A DNA stretch of 64,000 bases from Myxococcales bacterium (GCA_016703425.1 JADJCA010000027.1:100717-164716); one strand, 5' to 3'; shown: positions 24,406 through 33,534, counted from the first letter of the stretch. The notes: generated from the sequence alone by a model not told the origin. Made by a program: numbers and translations.

Positions 24406-24771
24406 ATGGCGAAGGTTCGCTTCAAGGGATACGGTGAGGTCGAGGTGCCCGTGGGCACGACCATCCTCAAGGCGGCGCAGGGGATCGACGCGCCCGAGGG
24501 CTACGCGTGCGGCGGCGTCTGCGCCTGTTCGACGTGCCACGTGTACGTGACGTCGGGCCAGGGGCTCTTGTCGGAGCAAGAGGACGAGGAGGCCGACATG
24601 CTCGACAAGGCCTTCGACGTCCGCGCAAACTCGCGGCTCGGCTGTCAGTCAACGATCGAACGCGAAGGCGAGATCGAGGTCGAGATCACGCGCGAGAGCC
24701 TTGAGGCCTTCGAGAACGAACACCCCGAGCACCGCGGGAAATACACGACCTGGCGGAAGAGCGCCTCGTAG
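24406..24771 (+). CDS. fdx: ISC-type [2Fe-2S] ferredoxin
   Basis: Electron donor for cluster assembly, 121 residues. The ligands are C35, C41, C44 and C80 (C-x5-C-x2-C-x35-C), the adrenodoxin-like pattern of Fdx; C39 is an additional cysteine inside the loop. Acidic LSEQEDEEADMLD matches the partner-binding helix. The C-terminus is ~10 residues longer than the E. coli protein. Last gene of the ISC operon. Confidence 0.95.
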   Translation: MAKVRFKGYGEVEVPVGTTILKAAQGIDAPEGYACGGVCACSTCHVYVTSGQGLLSEQEDEEADMLDKAFDVRANSRLGCQSTIEREGEIEVEITRESLEAFENEHPEHRGKYTTWRKSAS

Positions 24772-24787
24772 CCTTTCGCCCCGCGAC

Positions 24788-24811
24788 GTCACCGCGTCAC
24801 CGCGTCGCCGC
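24788..24811 (+). repeat. Three 8-base tandem units at the hydrolase 3' end
   Basis: GTCACCGC, GTCACCGC, GTCGCCGC run in tandem across the stop codon of the minus-strand hydrolase gene, in the 25-base gap where it converges with fdx. No classic terminator hairpin with a T tract was found there. Confidence 0.6.
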
Positions 24812-25741
24812 GGGCCTCGCCCAGCGCGGCACCAGGTGTTCGCGCAGGACCCCCTCGAGGAGGCGGAGGTGTGCCACGTGCGCGCCCTTATCGTCGCCGC
24901 CGTAGCCGCGCACGTGGAAGTCGCCGCGGTCCGCTTGGCTTGCGAGTTCCAGGCCGCCAGGCGCCGGCAATGGCGTCGCGAGCGTCTCGCGCGACGCGCC
25001 AGCGAGCGCGAGCAAGGCGGTGGTGGTCTCGGTCGTGTTGGCGTAGCCGACCGTTTGGATCGCCGAGTGGGTGACGACCATCAGCTTCTCTCCGCGCGCG
25101 GCCGCCTCGGCGAAGCGCACGAGTGACGACACGCTGCGCATGTCGGGCTTCTTGGCCGACGGGTTGCCCAGGTAAGGCGAATGGATGCCGTCCAGGAGAA
25201 CGACCGCGTCGATGCGCGGGTCGTCTTGTGCGGCGAGGATCTTTCGGATGGCGCCGTAGCCAGCGCTCCACGCGATCAGCGCGATTCGGCCAATGCGGAG
25301 CGAGGCGTTGCCGGACTCCTCCTTGAGGAGCGACAGAACCTCGCCTTCGATCTCGGGAAAGCGCGCCTTGTCCTCGTAGGCTTGCGAATAGGACGAGGCG
25401 AAGAGGCCGTGGCTCGCGGCCGCCACGACGGCTCGTACGCCGCTCGCGCGGTACTCGGGCTCGGCGGACTTTCCGACGTGGAAGTGAAAGATCACGTCGA
25501 CGCTGTCGCCCTCGATCGGCGAGGGCACCATGACGTGTCCGAAGCTCGCCGGTCGCCATTCGCTCAAGGTCGGCGCGGGCGCCGCCGTCGCCGTGGCCTT
25601 GGGGGCCGGCGCTCTGGTCGGCACCGGCCCTGGCGGAGTCGGCGCGGCGCCGCACGCGAGCGCGGTGACCGCGAGTGCGAGGTGGATGCGATGGCGCACG
25701 GCGCTGCGTGGTCCCCCGGCGGCGCCTTCCCCCCGTGTCAT
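24797..25741 (-). CDS. Putative alpha/beta-hydrolase lipoprotein
   Basis: Exported protein of 314 residues. The leader ends TALAC (Cys 30), followed by a Pro/Ala linker to about residue 60. The core has a nucleophile-elbow-like AWSAGYGA motif, an acidic candidate in AVVLLDGIHS, and His in DDKGAHVAHLRLLE, all in the order expected of an alpha/beta hydrolase triad. Substrate unknown. Its ATG is four bases after the glyA stop, so the two are co-transcribed. Confidence 0.75.
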   Translation of the reverse strand: MTRGEGAAGGPRSAVRHRIHLALAVTALACGAAPTPPGPVPTRAPAPKATATAAPAPTLSEWRPASFGHVMVPSPIEGDSVDVIFHFHVGKSAEPEYRASGVRAVVAAASHGLFASSYSQAYEDKARFPEIEGEVLSLLKEESGNASLRIGRIALIAWSAGYGAIRKILAAQDDPRIDAVVLLDGIHSPYLGNPSAKKPDMRSVSSLVRFAEAAARGEKLMVVTHSAIQTVGYANTTETTTALLALAGASRETLATPLPAPGGLELASQADRGDFHVRGYGGDDKGAHVAHLRLLEGVLREHLVPRWARPAATR

Positions 25742-25744
25742 CGT

Positions 25745-27004
25745 TTACAGGCGAAGCCCGGGCGCGGGGAACGCGTCGCACGCTTCGCGGACCTCGGCGG
25801 CGATCTTGTCGTGGAGCGCGCCGTCGTCGGGCGCGGCGACCACGCGATCCATCCACGCGGCAAGCTTGAGCATCATGTCCTTGCCCATGCCGCGCGACGT
25901 GACGGCCGGGGTGCCGAGGCGAATCCCCGACGGATCGAAGGGCTTGCGCGGGTCGAAGGGGACCGAGTTGTAGTTGAGGACGATGCCCGCTCGATCGAGC
26001 GCCTTCGCGGCGATCTTGCCCGCCACGTTCTTGCTTGTGAGATCGATGAGCAAGAGGTGGTTGTCGGTGCCGCCGGTGACGAGTGAAAAGCCACGAGCGG
26101 AGAGCGCCTCAGCCAGGGCCTTCGCGTTCTCGACGACGGCGGCGGCGTAGGCCTTGAAGGCCGGCGTCATCGCCTCGCGCGCGGCGACGGCGATGCCCGC
26201 CGTCGTGTGGTTGTGCGGCCCGCCCTGCAGACCGGGGAACACCGCGCGGTCGATGGCCGACGCGTGCTCTTTCTTGCACATGATCATGCCGCCGCGGGGA
26301 CCGCGGAAGGTCTTGTGGGTCGTCGAGGTCACCACGTCGGCGATCCCGATAGGGGAGGGGTGCACGCCGGCGCAAACGAGCCCCGAGATGTGCGCGATGT
26401 CTGCCGCCAAGATCGCGCCGACCTCGTCGGCGATGGACCGAAACGCGGCCCAGTCGAGCGTCCGGGGGTACGCCGTCGTTCCGGCCCAAAGAAGCTTGGG
26501 ACGGTGCTCCTTGGCCAGCGCGCGCACGTTGTCCATGTCGATGCGGCAGTCGTCCTTCTTGACGCCGTAGGGCACGCTCTTGAAATACTTGCCGGTGATC
26601 GAGACGGTGTGGCCGTGCGTCAGGTGGCCGCCGAAGGGGAGGCCGAGGCCCATGATGGTGTCACCCGCTTGGCAGAAGGCCAGGTAGACGGCGAGGTTGG
26701 CGGGGCTGCCGGAGTACGGTTGCACGTTCGCGTGCTCCGCACCGAAGAGCGCCTTCACGCGGGAAACGGCGAGCTCCTCGACGGCGTCGATGACCGCTTG
26801 ACCCTCGTAGTAGCGCTTGCCGGCGTAGCCCTCCGAGTACTTGTTGGTGAGGCACGAGCCGGTCGCCTCCATGACGGCGCGGGAGGCGTAGTTTTCGCTC
26901 GCGATGAGGCGGAGCGACTCGTGCTCGCGCACGTTCTCCTGAGCGATGAGCTTGGCGATTTCGGCGTCGGCTTCGAGGAGGCCCGGTTCCTTCACGGTCG
27001 TCAT
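25745..27004 (-). CDS. glyA: Serine hydroxymethyltransferase
   Basis: PLP enzyme (419 aa) that interconverts serine and glycine and charges tetrahydrofolate with a one-carbon unit. The PLP lysine is K231 in TSTTHKTFRGPRGG; NYASRAVMEATGSCLTNKYS and YYEGQAVID are family landmarks. The reading frame is open upstream to 27493, but that part is antisense to the next gene; ATG 27004, preceded by GGAGGG two bases away, aligns with the family start. Glycine and serine supply also serves the nearby hemL and cbs pathways only indirectly. Confidence 0.96.
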   Translation of the reverse strand: MTTVKEPGLLEADAEIAKLIAQENVREHESLRLIASENYASRAVMEATGSCLTNKYSEGYAGKRYYEGQAVIDAVEELAVSRVKALFGAEHANVQPYSGSPANLAVYLAFCQAGDTIMGLGLPFGGHLTHGHTVSITGKYFKSVPYGVKKDDCRIDMDNVRALAKEHRPKLLWAGTTAYPRTLDWAAFRSIADEVGAILAADIAHISGLVCAGVHPSPIGIADVVTSTTHKTFRGPRGGMIMCKKEHASAIDRAVFPGLQGGPHNHTTAGIAVAAREAMTPAFKAYAAAVVENAKALAEALSARGFSLVTGGTDNHLLLIDLTSKNVAGKIAAKALDRAGIVLNYNSVPFDPRKPFDPSGIRLGTPAVTSRGMGKDMMLKLAAWMDRVVAAPDDGALHDKIAAEVREACDAFPAPGLRL

Positions 27005-27148
27005 TCCCTCCGTATATCCGGTTCTCGAGGCGTCACCTATTGCCCTGACACACTGAAATCGACAGGTTCGAGCTCGCCCCGCGACGAGCGAGGGGCCGGG
27101 TTTTGGGCCCGTTCCCCATCCCGTCGCCAGCTGTGCTAAGCGACGAGC

Positions 27149-27897
27149 ATGTCGGTGGCGAGATCGCTCGTGACAGCCGCGTTTTTCTGCGCCTCCTTGC
27201 CCAACGTGGCTCGTGCGCAGGAGGCGCCGACCGCGTCCAGCGCCGAGCCGGCGGTGGCGCCGGCCCCTTTTGCGCCGCCCGCACCGCCCGCACCGCCCGC
27301 GCGCGACGAAAAAGCGCGGGTCGATACGCCCGTTGACCCGATGGACCGACCTGGTGAGCATCGGAGCGGCGTGGTCTTCGGCGTCGCGCTGGGCATCGGG
27401 ACCCTTGATGTCTCCGGCTACCCGAACTCGGCGTCGGCGCTCGGCGATCCGCGCAAGTACCACTCGTCGGGCGCGATCCTCGGCGGCGGCCAACGCATCT
27501 TCCTCATGGGCGCCCTCGCCGACACCTTCAATTTTGGCGTTTGGGTCGGGGGTTGACCGGCGAAAACGCGACGACCAAGGTCGCGACGACCACCGGCGGG
27601 TTTCGCGTTGAAGCGTTTCCGCTCTACCACGTGTCGCCGAAGCTTCGTGACTTGGGGCTCGTCGCCCAGCTCGGTGTGGGCCACGCCGTGGCCGACAAGA
27701 AGGACGGCTCGCTGTCCGTCGATGGCACCGAGTCGATGCTCGGCGCCGGCGTCCTCTACGAGCTGGCGCGTCCGCGCTTCATCGGGCTCCGCGCCACGCC
27801 GGGCCTCTTCGCCGAGTACCAATACGTGAGCAGTGCATCCATCGACAGCCACGGCGTGATCGTCGGCGCTCGGATCGCGTTCTATGGTGGACCTTGA
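27149..27897 (+). pseudogene. Outer-membrane beta-barrel protein, broken by one frameshift
   Basis: Two adjacent frames join into one ~249-aa exported protein. The first (27149-27556) has a signal peptide (ending NVARAQ), a Pro/Ala linker and barrel strands such as GVVFGVALGIGTLDVSGY, then stops at FNFGVWVGG. The second frame resumes at once with GLTGENATTKV and runs to the typical barrel end VIVGARIAFYGG. The switch lies at a G5 run (27548-27552); one more G would restore a continuous frame. Sequencing error, a real mutation or -1 slippage are all possible. The 3' end overlaps the kinase start by 14 bases. Function unknown. Confidence 0.75.
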
Positions 27898-29377
27898 CAC
27901 CCGATACCTTCGCGGTCGCTCTCCCGACGGGGGGCCGGCGCGCGACCCCTTTGGTCTCATAGGCCAGGTCTTAGACGAACAGTTCCGCGTCGAGTCGGTG
28001 CTCGGCGAGGGTGGCTTCAGCGTGGTCTACCGGGGGACGCACCTGGGCCTGTCGGAGCCCATCGCGATCAAGTGCCTCAAGCTCCCCGTGGCCCTCGGCT
28101 CGGCGGCCGTCGAGTCCTTCGTGCAGCGCTTTCGCGATGAGGGACGCATCCTCTACAAGCTCTCGCAGGGCAACCTCCACATCGTTCGCAGCATCGCCAG
28201 CGGCATGACCATGGGGCCGCTCACCGGCGCGCTCATCCCGTACACGGTCCTCGAGTGGCTCGACGGCTATTCGCTCGCCTCGGAGCTTGAGGCTCGACGG
28301 CAGGCCGGGCTCCAGGGCCGCACCCTCGCCGAAGCGATCCCGTTGCTCGACTCGGCGGTGCTTGCGGTCGTCTACGCCCACACGCAAGGTGTCGTTCACC
28401 GCGATCTGAACCCCGGAAACATCTTCTTTGCGAAGACCCGCGAAGGCGTCCGCGCCAAGGTCCTCGACTTCGGTCTCGCGAAGGTCGTCAGCGATCACGC
28501 CATCGAGCTCGGGCCCCGCGCCGAGACGCTCTCGCACATCCAGATCTTTGCCCCCGCGTACGCGGCCCCCGAGCAAATGGACAAGCGCCTTGGGCCCGTT
28601 GGGGCGTGGACCGACGTCTACACGCTCGCGCTGGTGCTCCTCGAGGTGATGGCTGATCGGTCCATCATCACCGGCGAGCACCTCGGTGAGATCATGGCGA
28701 AGACGCTCGGGCTCCATCGGCCCACGCCTCGCAACGTTGGCCTCACGGTGTCCGACGAGGTGGAGGCGCTCTTCGCCAGCGCCTTGGAGCTCGATCCAAC
28801 GAAGCGGCCTCTGGACGCCGGTGTCTTCTGGGGTGCGCTCAAGAACTGCGTCAGCAAGGAGAACCCGCCGCGCGCCGCGGTGAAGCCGCTCGCGGTGAGC
28901 CCCATGGACGCGTTTCTCAGCTTGCCGCTGCCGGGAGCTGCCGGCGGCCCGACGAGCACCGCCGGTGGCGCCGCCGGCACCCCGTCTGGGGCCGCGGCTG
29001 GCGCGCTGTCGGGCAAGGGCGCGCTCAATCAGACGATGCCCATGAGCAGCGCTCGGCCCTCGGGCCAGCCCTCGAGCGGGCCCTCAAGCGCGCAGGGCGC
29101 CTTTCCGCGAATGGCGAGCACGATGCCCCTGGGCGACGCGATCGCCGAGGCGAAGCGCCGGGCCTTCGGGCCGAAGGAAGCTTCCATTGGTGGCGTCGCG
29201 CTCCCGCCCAACGACACGCCCGCCTTGTCGAGGGGCCCGAGCGACCGGCCGACCGTCGAAATCCCCGCTCCCGCAAGCCAAACGAGCCGCAACGGGCGCC
29301 TCTTGGTCCTGGGCATCGCAGCGCTCATCGCCATCCTGGGGGCTGCCTTCGTGCTGAAGGGGTTCTTGTCGCGCTGA
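27884..29377 (+). CDS. Hanks-type Ser/Thr kinase with altered catalytic loop
   Basis: Membrane-anchored kinase of 497 residues. The glycine loop is GEGGFSVVY (41-49), the ATP lysine K63 (IAIKCL), the catalytic Asp D174 and the metal-binding DFG at 195-197. The loop reads HRDLNPGN: Asn176 replaces the lysine normal for Ser/Thr kinases (HRDLKPEN). A Ser/Pro/Ala-rich linker leads to one membrane helix at the extreme C-terminus (LVLGIAALIAILGAAFVL), so there is almost no extracellular domain. It is a clear paralogue of the next gene. Activity is uncertain; substrates unknown. Confidence 0.92.
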   Translation: MVDLDTRYLRGRSPDGGPARDPFGLIGQVLDEQFRVESVLGEGGFSVVYRGTHLGLSEPIAIKCLKLPVALGSAAVESFVQRFRDEGRILYKLSQGNLHIVRSIASGMTMGPLTGALIPYTVLEWLDGYSLASELEARRQAGLQGRTLAEAIPLLDSAVLAVVYAHTQGVVHRDLNPGNIFFAKTREGVRAKVLDFGLAKVVSDHAIELGPRAETLSHIQIFAPAYAAPEQMDKRLGPVGAWTDVYTLALVLLEVMADRSIITGEHLGEIMAKTLGLHRPTPRNVGLTVSDEVEALFASALELDPTKRPLDAGVFWGALKNCVSKENPPRAAVKPLAVSPMDAFLSLPLPGAAGGPTSTAGGAAGTPSGAAAGALSGKGALNQTMPMSSARPSGQPSSGPSSAQGAFPRMASTMPLGDAIAEAKRRAFGPKEASIGGVALPPNDTPALSRGPSDRPTVEIPAPASQTSRNGRLLVLGIAALIAILGAAFVLKGFLSR

Positions 29378-29431
29378 GGAGGGCCGGGGTTTTTCAGGCT
29401 GCGCGCGCCCATCTGATAGACTCGCTCCGCG

Positions 29432-32071
29432 ATGGCAGCGGACGCGTTCGGCCTCATCGGCAAGGTCTTGGGAGGCCAGTTCCGCGTCGACGACTGCGTC
29501 GGAGAGGGCGGCTTCAGCGTCGTCTATAAGGGCTTCCATATGGGCTTGAAGGAGCCCGTCGCCATCAAGTGCCTCCGCCTTCCGCAGCTCGAGAAGAAGG
29601 AGCTCGCGGACCAATTCGCCCATCGCTTCCGCGACGAGAGCCGCATCGCGTATCGGCTCTCGCAGGGCAACCTGAACATCGTTCGCAGCATCACCAGCGG
29701 CTCGGCACAGGACGCAAAGGGCGGCCTCGTCCCGTACATGGTGCTCGAGTGGCTCGCCGGCGAGACCCTCGGAGCGCTCCTCCGGCGACGGCGCAGTCAG
29801 CTTTCCGAGAATGAGCGTGGGCGCAGCGTGGCGGAGACCGTTTTACTCTTCGCCCCCGCCGCCGAGGCGCTGGGCTACGCGCACTCGCACGGCGTCATTC
29901 ACCGGGACATCAAGCCGCAGAACCTGTTCCTCGCGGAGACGAAGGATTCGCGACGGCTCAAGGTGCTCGACTTCGGTATGGCGAAGATCCTGAGCGACGG
30001 CACGCTGGGCGTTGCGCCGTTGGCTCAAAGCATCAGCACCACCGCTCCCGTCTTCTCGCCGCCCTATGCGGCGCCCGAGCAGTTCGACTGGAAGGTCGGC
30101 CTCATCGGCACGTGGACCGACGTCTACTCCTTCGCCATGGTCTTCCTGGAGGCCCTCAGCGATCGCCGCGTGCGGCAAGGTGAGAGCCTCGCCGAGTGCA
30201 TGGTGGAGGCCTGCGACGCGAGGCGCACGGTCAAGGTTTCAGAGCATTGTAGCCACCTCGGGCCAGCCCTCCTGCAGGTCCTGACGCGCGCGTTGTCGCT
30301 CAAGCCCAAGGAGCGCCCCGTCGACATGACGGAGTTCTGGGCGCAAGTCGTCGAAGCCGACAGGCAAGATGGTCCCCGTGGGCCCGCGCCTGCCGTCGGG
30401 GATTCGGAAGACGACGCCGCGACCGCCGTGAGTGACACGCGAGGCCTCTTCACGAACGCCGATCTCGGCGCGACGGTACCCGGCGTGCAGCCCGCGGCGG
30501 CGCGGCAGCTAGAGGTGAAGACGGCACCGAAGCCCTTCGTTCCTCCGGGCGTTGACGCTGAGGTGACCGAGACGCGGACCTTCAGCGATGTTCGCGCCGC
30601 GGCCATGGAACGGCCGCCGCCGGTGAGCGTCTCCCCGCTCAGCCAGCTCGACAAGACCATCGTGACGGCGCCGCCCGTTCATCAGGCGTCGCCCATGACG
30701 CGCACGCTGATGGGAACGGGGCCCCTCGTCGCGCCGCCTTCGGCGCAGGCACCTCCCGACAAGCAGGGTGGCCTCAACAAGACCCTCGCGCTCGGCGCCG
30801 CGTACCCAGCGCCTGCGTCGCGAGGCCTCGCGCCGGCCGCAACGCCCGCCCCGGTCGCGGCACCGATCGAAGAAATGACCCGCGCGCGCACCGAGCCTGC
30901 TCCGCCGCTGTCGATGACCGCGGCCGATGCGGCGCCGCCCGTCGAGCGAGGCCCGCATCCGTACGAATCGACGGCCATCGTCAACACGGGCACGCACTAC
31001 CCCGACATCATGGCCGGTCATCACGCCACGGCGCCGCAAGGCGCGGCCGCCCTCGGGACGCCCGCGTTCGGCGCGCCGGCGTACCGACCGGAGGCCACGG
31101 CGACGCACACGGCCACCGCACCCGTGGCCGCTTCGGCGTACGGCCCCATGGGGGCCGAACCGCAACCGCCGTCGCATCGGCACGGCGCGCCGGGCGCGAC
31201 ACCGCTGGCTTCGCCAGAGCCGCAAACGATCGGCTATTCGCCCGTCGCGCCCGCGCCTGCCTACGGTCCACCGCCGACGGGGTACGGGGCCGAGGGCTAC
31301 GTGAACGTGACGGCCCCGGCGTCGCCAAAACGCGTCCCGCCGCTGCTCATCGCGGCCATCGGTGTCGTGGTGCTCTTCGTCCTCGTGGGCATCGGCGTCG
31401 CGGCGTACTTCATCGCCAAGCCGCGCTACGCGGCGGTTCCCCCGACGGTGATCGCGCCGGCCGCACCGGCGGCGCCGACCTCGGCAGGTTCGGGTGCGGC
31501 CGAGTCGCCGCCGGCGGTGTCGAACGCGGCGACCGTCGAACCGCCTCCTCTGCCAGTTCCCGCGGAGCCGGCGCCAACGCCGCCGCCCGCGCTCGCCACG
31601 GCGGAACCGCCTGCCGCCCCGACCGAGCCACCGGTCGCGACCCAACCTAACGAGCCGGCGCCGCGCCCCGTCGAGCCCCCACGGCCTCTGGTCCCCGAGC
31701 CCAAGAGGCCGGCGGCGCCCTCGCCACCGCGTCCTGCCGCGCCCGTCGCGCAGAGGCCCGCAGCGCCGACTCCCGTAGCGGCCACGCCCGTTGCGCCCAA
31801 CGCCTTCAACCCGGACGCGGCGCGCTCGGCGCTTCGTTCCATGGAGGGAATACTTGCAAGCTGCAAGAAGGCCGACGGGCCGACGGGACCGGGCAAGGTT
31901 CGCGTGACCTTCGCCAACTCCGGCGCCGTGCAGTCGGCGGCGATGTTGGGCGCGCCCTACGAGGGCACGCCGACAGGTGAGTGCGCCGCGTCGCGCTTCC
32001 GAATGGCGCGCGTTACCGCCTTCGAAGGGGCGCCGGGGAGCCTGGACTACGCGTTTCGCATCAACAAGTAG
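29432..32071 (+). CDS. Hanks-type Ser/Thr kinase with TonB/AgmX-like C-terminal domain
   Basis: Transmembrane kinase of 879 residues. Catalytic features are complete: GEGGFSVVY, K46, HRDIKPQN (D159, K161) and DFG from D180. A Pro/Ala-rich linker of ~340 residues follows, then one membrane helix (~636-663) and a second Pro-rich stretch. The last ~90 residues contain two cysteines (ASCKK and GECAAS) with VRVTFANSGAVQSAAML and RFRMARVTAFEGAPGS, a pattern like the C-terminal domain of AgmX/TonB-type proteins, placed outside the membrane. It shares its first 90 residues closely with the upstream kinase, indicating tandem duplication. Signal and substrates unknown. Confidence 0.93.
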   Translation: MAADAFGLIGKVLGGQFRVDDCVGEGGFSVVYKGFHMGLKEPVAIKCLRLPQLEKKELADQFAHRFRDESRIAYRLSQGNLNIVRSITSGSAQDAKGGLVPYMVLEWLAGETLGALLRRRRSQLSENERGRSVAETVLLFAPAAEALGYAHSHGVIHRDIKPQNLFLAETKDSRRLKVLDFGMAKILSDGTLGVAPLAQSISTTAPVFSPPYAAPEQFDWKVGLIGTWTDVYSFAMVFLEALSDRRVRQGESLAECMVEACDARRTVKVSEHCSHLGPALLQVLTRALSLKPKERPVDMTEFWAQVVEADRQDGPRGPAPAVGDSEDDAATAVSDTRGLFTNADLGATVPGVQPAAARQLEVKTAPKPFVPPGVDAEVTETRTFSDVRAAAMERPPPVSVSPLSQLDKTIVTAPPVHQASPMTRTLMGTGPLVAPPSAQAPPDKQGGLNKTLALGAAYPAPASRGLAPAATPAPVAAPIEEMTRARTEPAPPLSMTAADAAPPVERGPHPYESTAIVNTGTHYPDIMAGHHATAPQGAAALGTPAFGAPAYRPEATATHTATAPVAASAYGPMGAEPQPPSHRHGAPGATPLASPEPQTIGYSPVAPAPAYGPPPTGYGAEGYVNVTAPASPKRVPPLLIAAIGVVVLFVLVGIGVAAYFIAKPRYAAVPPTVIAPAAPAAPTSAGSGAAESPPAVSNAATVEPPPLPVPAEPAPTPPPALATAEPPAAPTEPPVATQPNEPAPRPVEPPRPLVPEPKRPAAPSPPRPAAPVAQRPAAPTPVAATPVAPNAFNPDAARSALRSMEGILASCKKADGPTGPGKVRVTFANSGAVQSAAMLGAPYEGTPTGECAASRFRMARVTAFEGAPGSLDYAFRINK

Positions 32072-32086
32072 TGGCCGAATCCTCTA

Positions 32087-32114
32087 GAGCGCACTTCACA
32101 ACGTGAATGCGCTC
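32087..32114 (+). terminator. Hairpin 15 bases after the kinase stop
   Basis: GAGCGCA and TTCAC pair with GTGAA and TGCGCTC around the loop AAC, with one bulged C: 12 pairs. No T tract follows, so it is a factor-dependent or processing-type 3' structure rather than a textbook intrinsic terminator. Confidence 0.5.
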
Positions 32115-32154
32115 GAAACCAGGACCGCTGCGGATGACCGGACACGTGCGATCC

Positions 32155-32202
32155 CGCCGCAATCGGGCTTGCTTGCCGACCTTGGCAGGCCCGATTTCGG
32201 CG
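32155..32202 (+). promoter_or_regulatory. Long hairpin 38 bases upstream of hemL
   Basis: CGCCGCAATCGGGC pairs with GCCCGATTTCGGCG at 13 of 14 positions; the 20-base loop contains a further TGCC/GGCA pairing. It may terminate the kinase transcript or act in the hemL leader. I see no recognisable riboswitch class. Confidence 0.45.
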
Positions 32203-32240
32203 TGCCACGGCTGCGCAATACGCTCTAGTCTCCTGGTCCC

Positions 32241-33518
32241 ATGACTGACAAAAAGAGTCTTGAGCTCTTCGAGCGCGCCTCCCGCCTCATGCCCGGTGGC
32301 GTCAACAGCCCCGTCCGCGCGTTCCGCGCCGTTGGTGGTCATCCGATCTTTGTCGAGCGAGCCGAAGGCGCCACGCTCGTGGGCGCCGACGGCACGCGCT
32401 ACATCGACTGCGTGGGCTCTTGGGGCCCGATGATCCTAGGCCACGCGAACGCCAAGGTCGTCGCGGCGATTCAAGAGGCCGCCACGCGAGGCACCAGCTA
32501 CGGCGCACCGACAGAGCTTGAGGTGCGCTTCGCCGAGAAGGTCGTCGAGCTCTACCCGAGCATCCAGATGCTCCGCGCTGTCTCCAGTGGAACCGAGGCG
32601 ACGATGGCGGCGCTTCGCGTGGCTCGCGGCTTTACCGGCCGCGAGCTCATCGTGAAATTTGAGGGCTGCTACCACGGTCACGCGGACTTCCTCTTGGTCA
32701 AGGCCGGGTCTGGCGCCGCCACGCTCGGCGTGCCCGACTCGGCCGGCGTCCCTGCGGGGTCGGCGGGCACGACCTTGACGCTCCCCTACAACGACGTCGG
32801 CGCGTTGACGCGCCTCATGTCCGCCGAAGGTAGCCGCATCGCGGCCGTCATCGTCGAACCCGTCGTGGGCAACATGGGATGCGTCGCGCCGGAGCCGGGC
32901 TTCCTCGAGGCCATCTTGTCGTTGTGCGACCAGCACGGCGCCGTCTCGATCTTCGATGAAGTCATGACCGGATGCCGCGTCGCACGCGGCGGCATGCAGG
33001 AGCGCGCGAAGCTCAAGCCCGCGATGACCTGCCTCGGCAAGATCGTTGGCGGCGGCCTGCCGCTGGCTGTCTACGGCGGGCGCCGCGACATCATGGAGAA
33101 GGTGGCGCCGCTCGGGCCCGTCTACCAGGCGGGCACCTTGAGTGGCAATCCGGTCGCCGTGAGCGCAGCCCTCGCGACGATGGCGCAGCTCGACGCGGCC
33201 CTTTACGCGAAGCTCGAGCGACTCGGCGCACGGCTGGAGGACGGCTTTCGCAAGTCCATCTCGGCGCACGGCTCGGCTGCCTGCGTGCAGCGTGTTGGCT
33301 CGATGCTCACGCTGTTCTTTACCAAAGGCCCCGTTCGCTCGTGGACCGATGCGGCGACTTGCGATCGCGAGCGCTTCGCGGCGTTCCACGGCGCGCTCTT
33401 GGCCGGTGGCGTCTACTGGCCGCCGTCGCAGTTCGAAGCGGCCTTCCTGAGCGGAGCGCACACGGAGGCGGACATCGATCGGATCGTCGCCGTGGCCGAT
33501 CGCGCCCTCGCGGAGTGA
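32241..33518 (+). CDS. hemL: Glutamate-1-semialdehyde 2,1-aminomutase
   Basis: PLP enzyme (425 aa) that makes 5-aminolevulinate from glutamate-1-semialdehyde in the C5 route to heme. The PLP lysine is K267 in CLGKIVGGGLP; SLELFERASRLMPGGVNSPV, SSGTEATMAALRVARG and FDEVMTGCRVARGG are family hallmarks. ATG 32241 has only a weak ribosome-binding site. The next gene begins 17 bases after its stop. No other heme genes are in the window. Confidence 0.96.
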   Translation: MTDKKSLELFERASRLMPGGVNSPVRAFRAVGGHPIFVERAEGATLVGADGTRYIDCVGSWGPMILGHANAKVVAAIQEAATRGTSYGAPTELEVRFAEKVVELYPSIQMLRAVSSGTEATMAALRVARGFTGRELIVKFEGCYHGHADFLLVKAGSGAATLGVPDSAGVPAGSAGTTLTLPYNDVGALTRLMSAEGSRIAAVIVEPVVGNMGCVAPEPGFLEAILSLCDQHGAVSIFDEVMTGCRVARGGMQERAKLKPAMTCLGKIVGGGLPLAVYGGRRDIMEKVAPLGPVYQAGTLSGNPVAVSAALATMAQLDAALYAKLERLGARLEDGFRKSISAHGSAACVQRVGSMLTLFFTKGPVRSWTDAATCDRERFAAFHGALLAGGVYWPPSQFEAAFLSGAHTEADIDRIVAVADRALAE

Positions 33519-33534
33519 GGTTCCCGGTCGCGCC

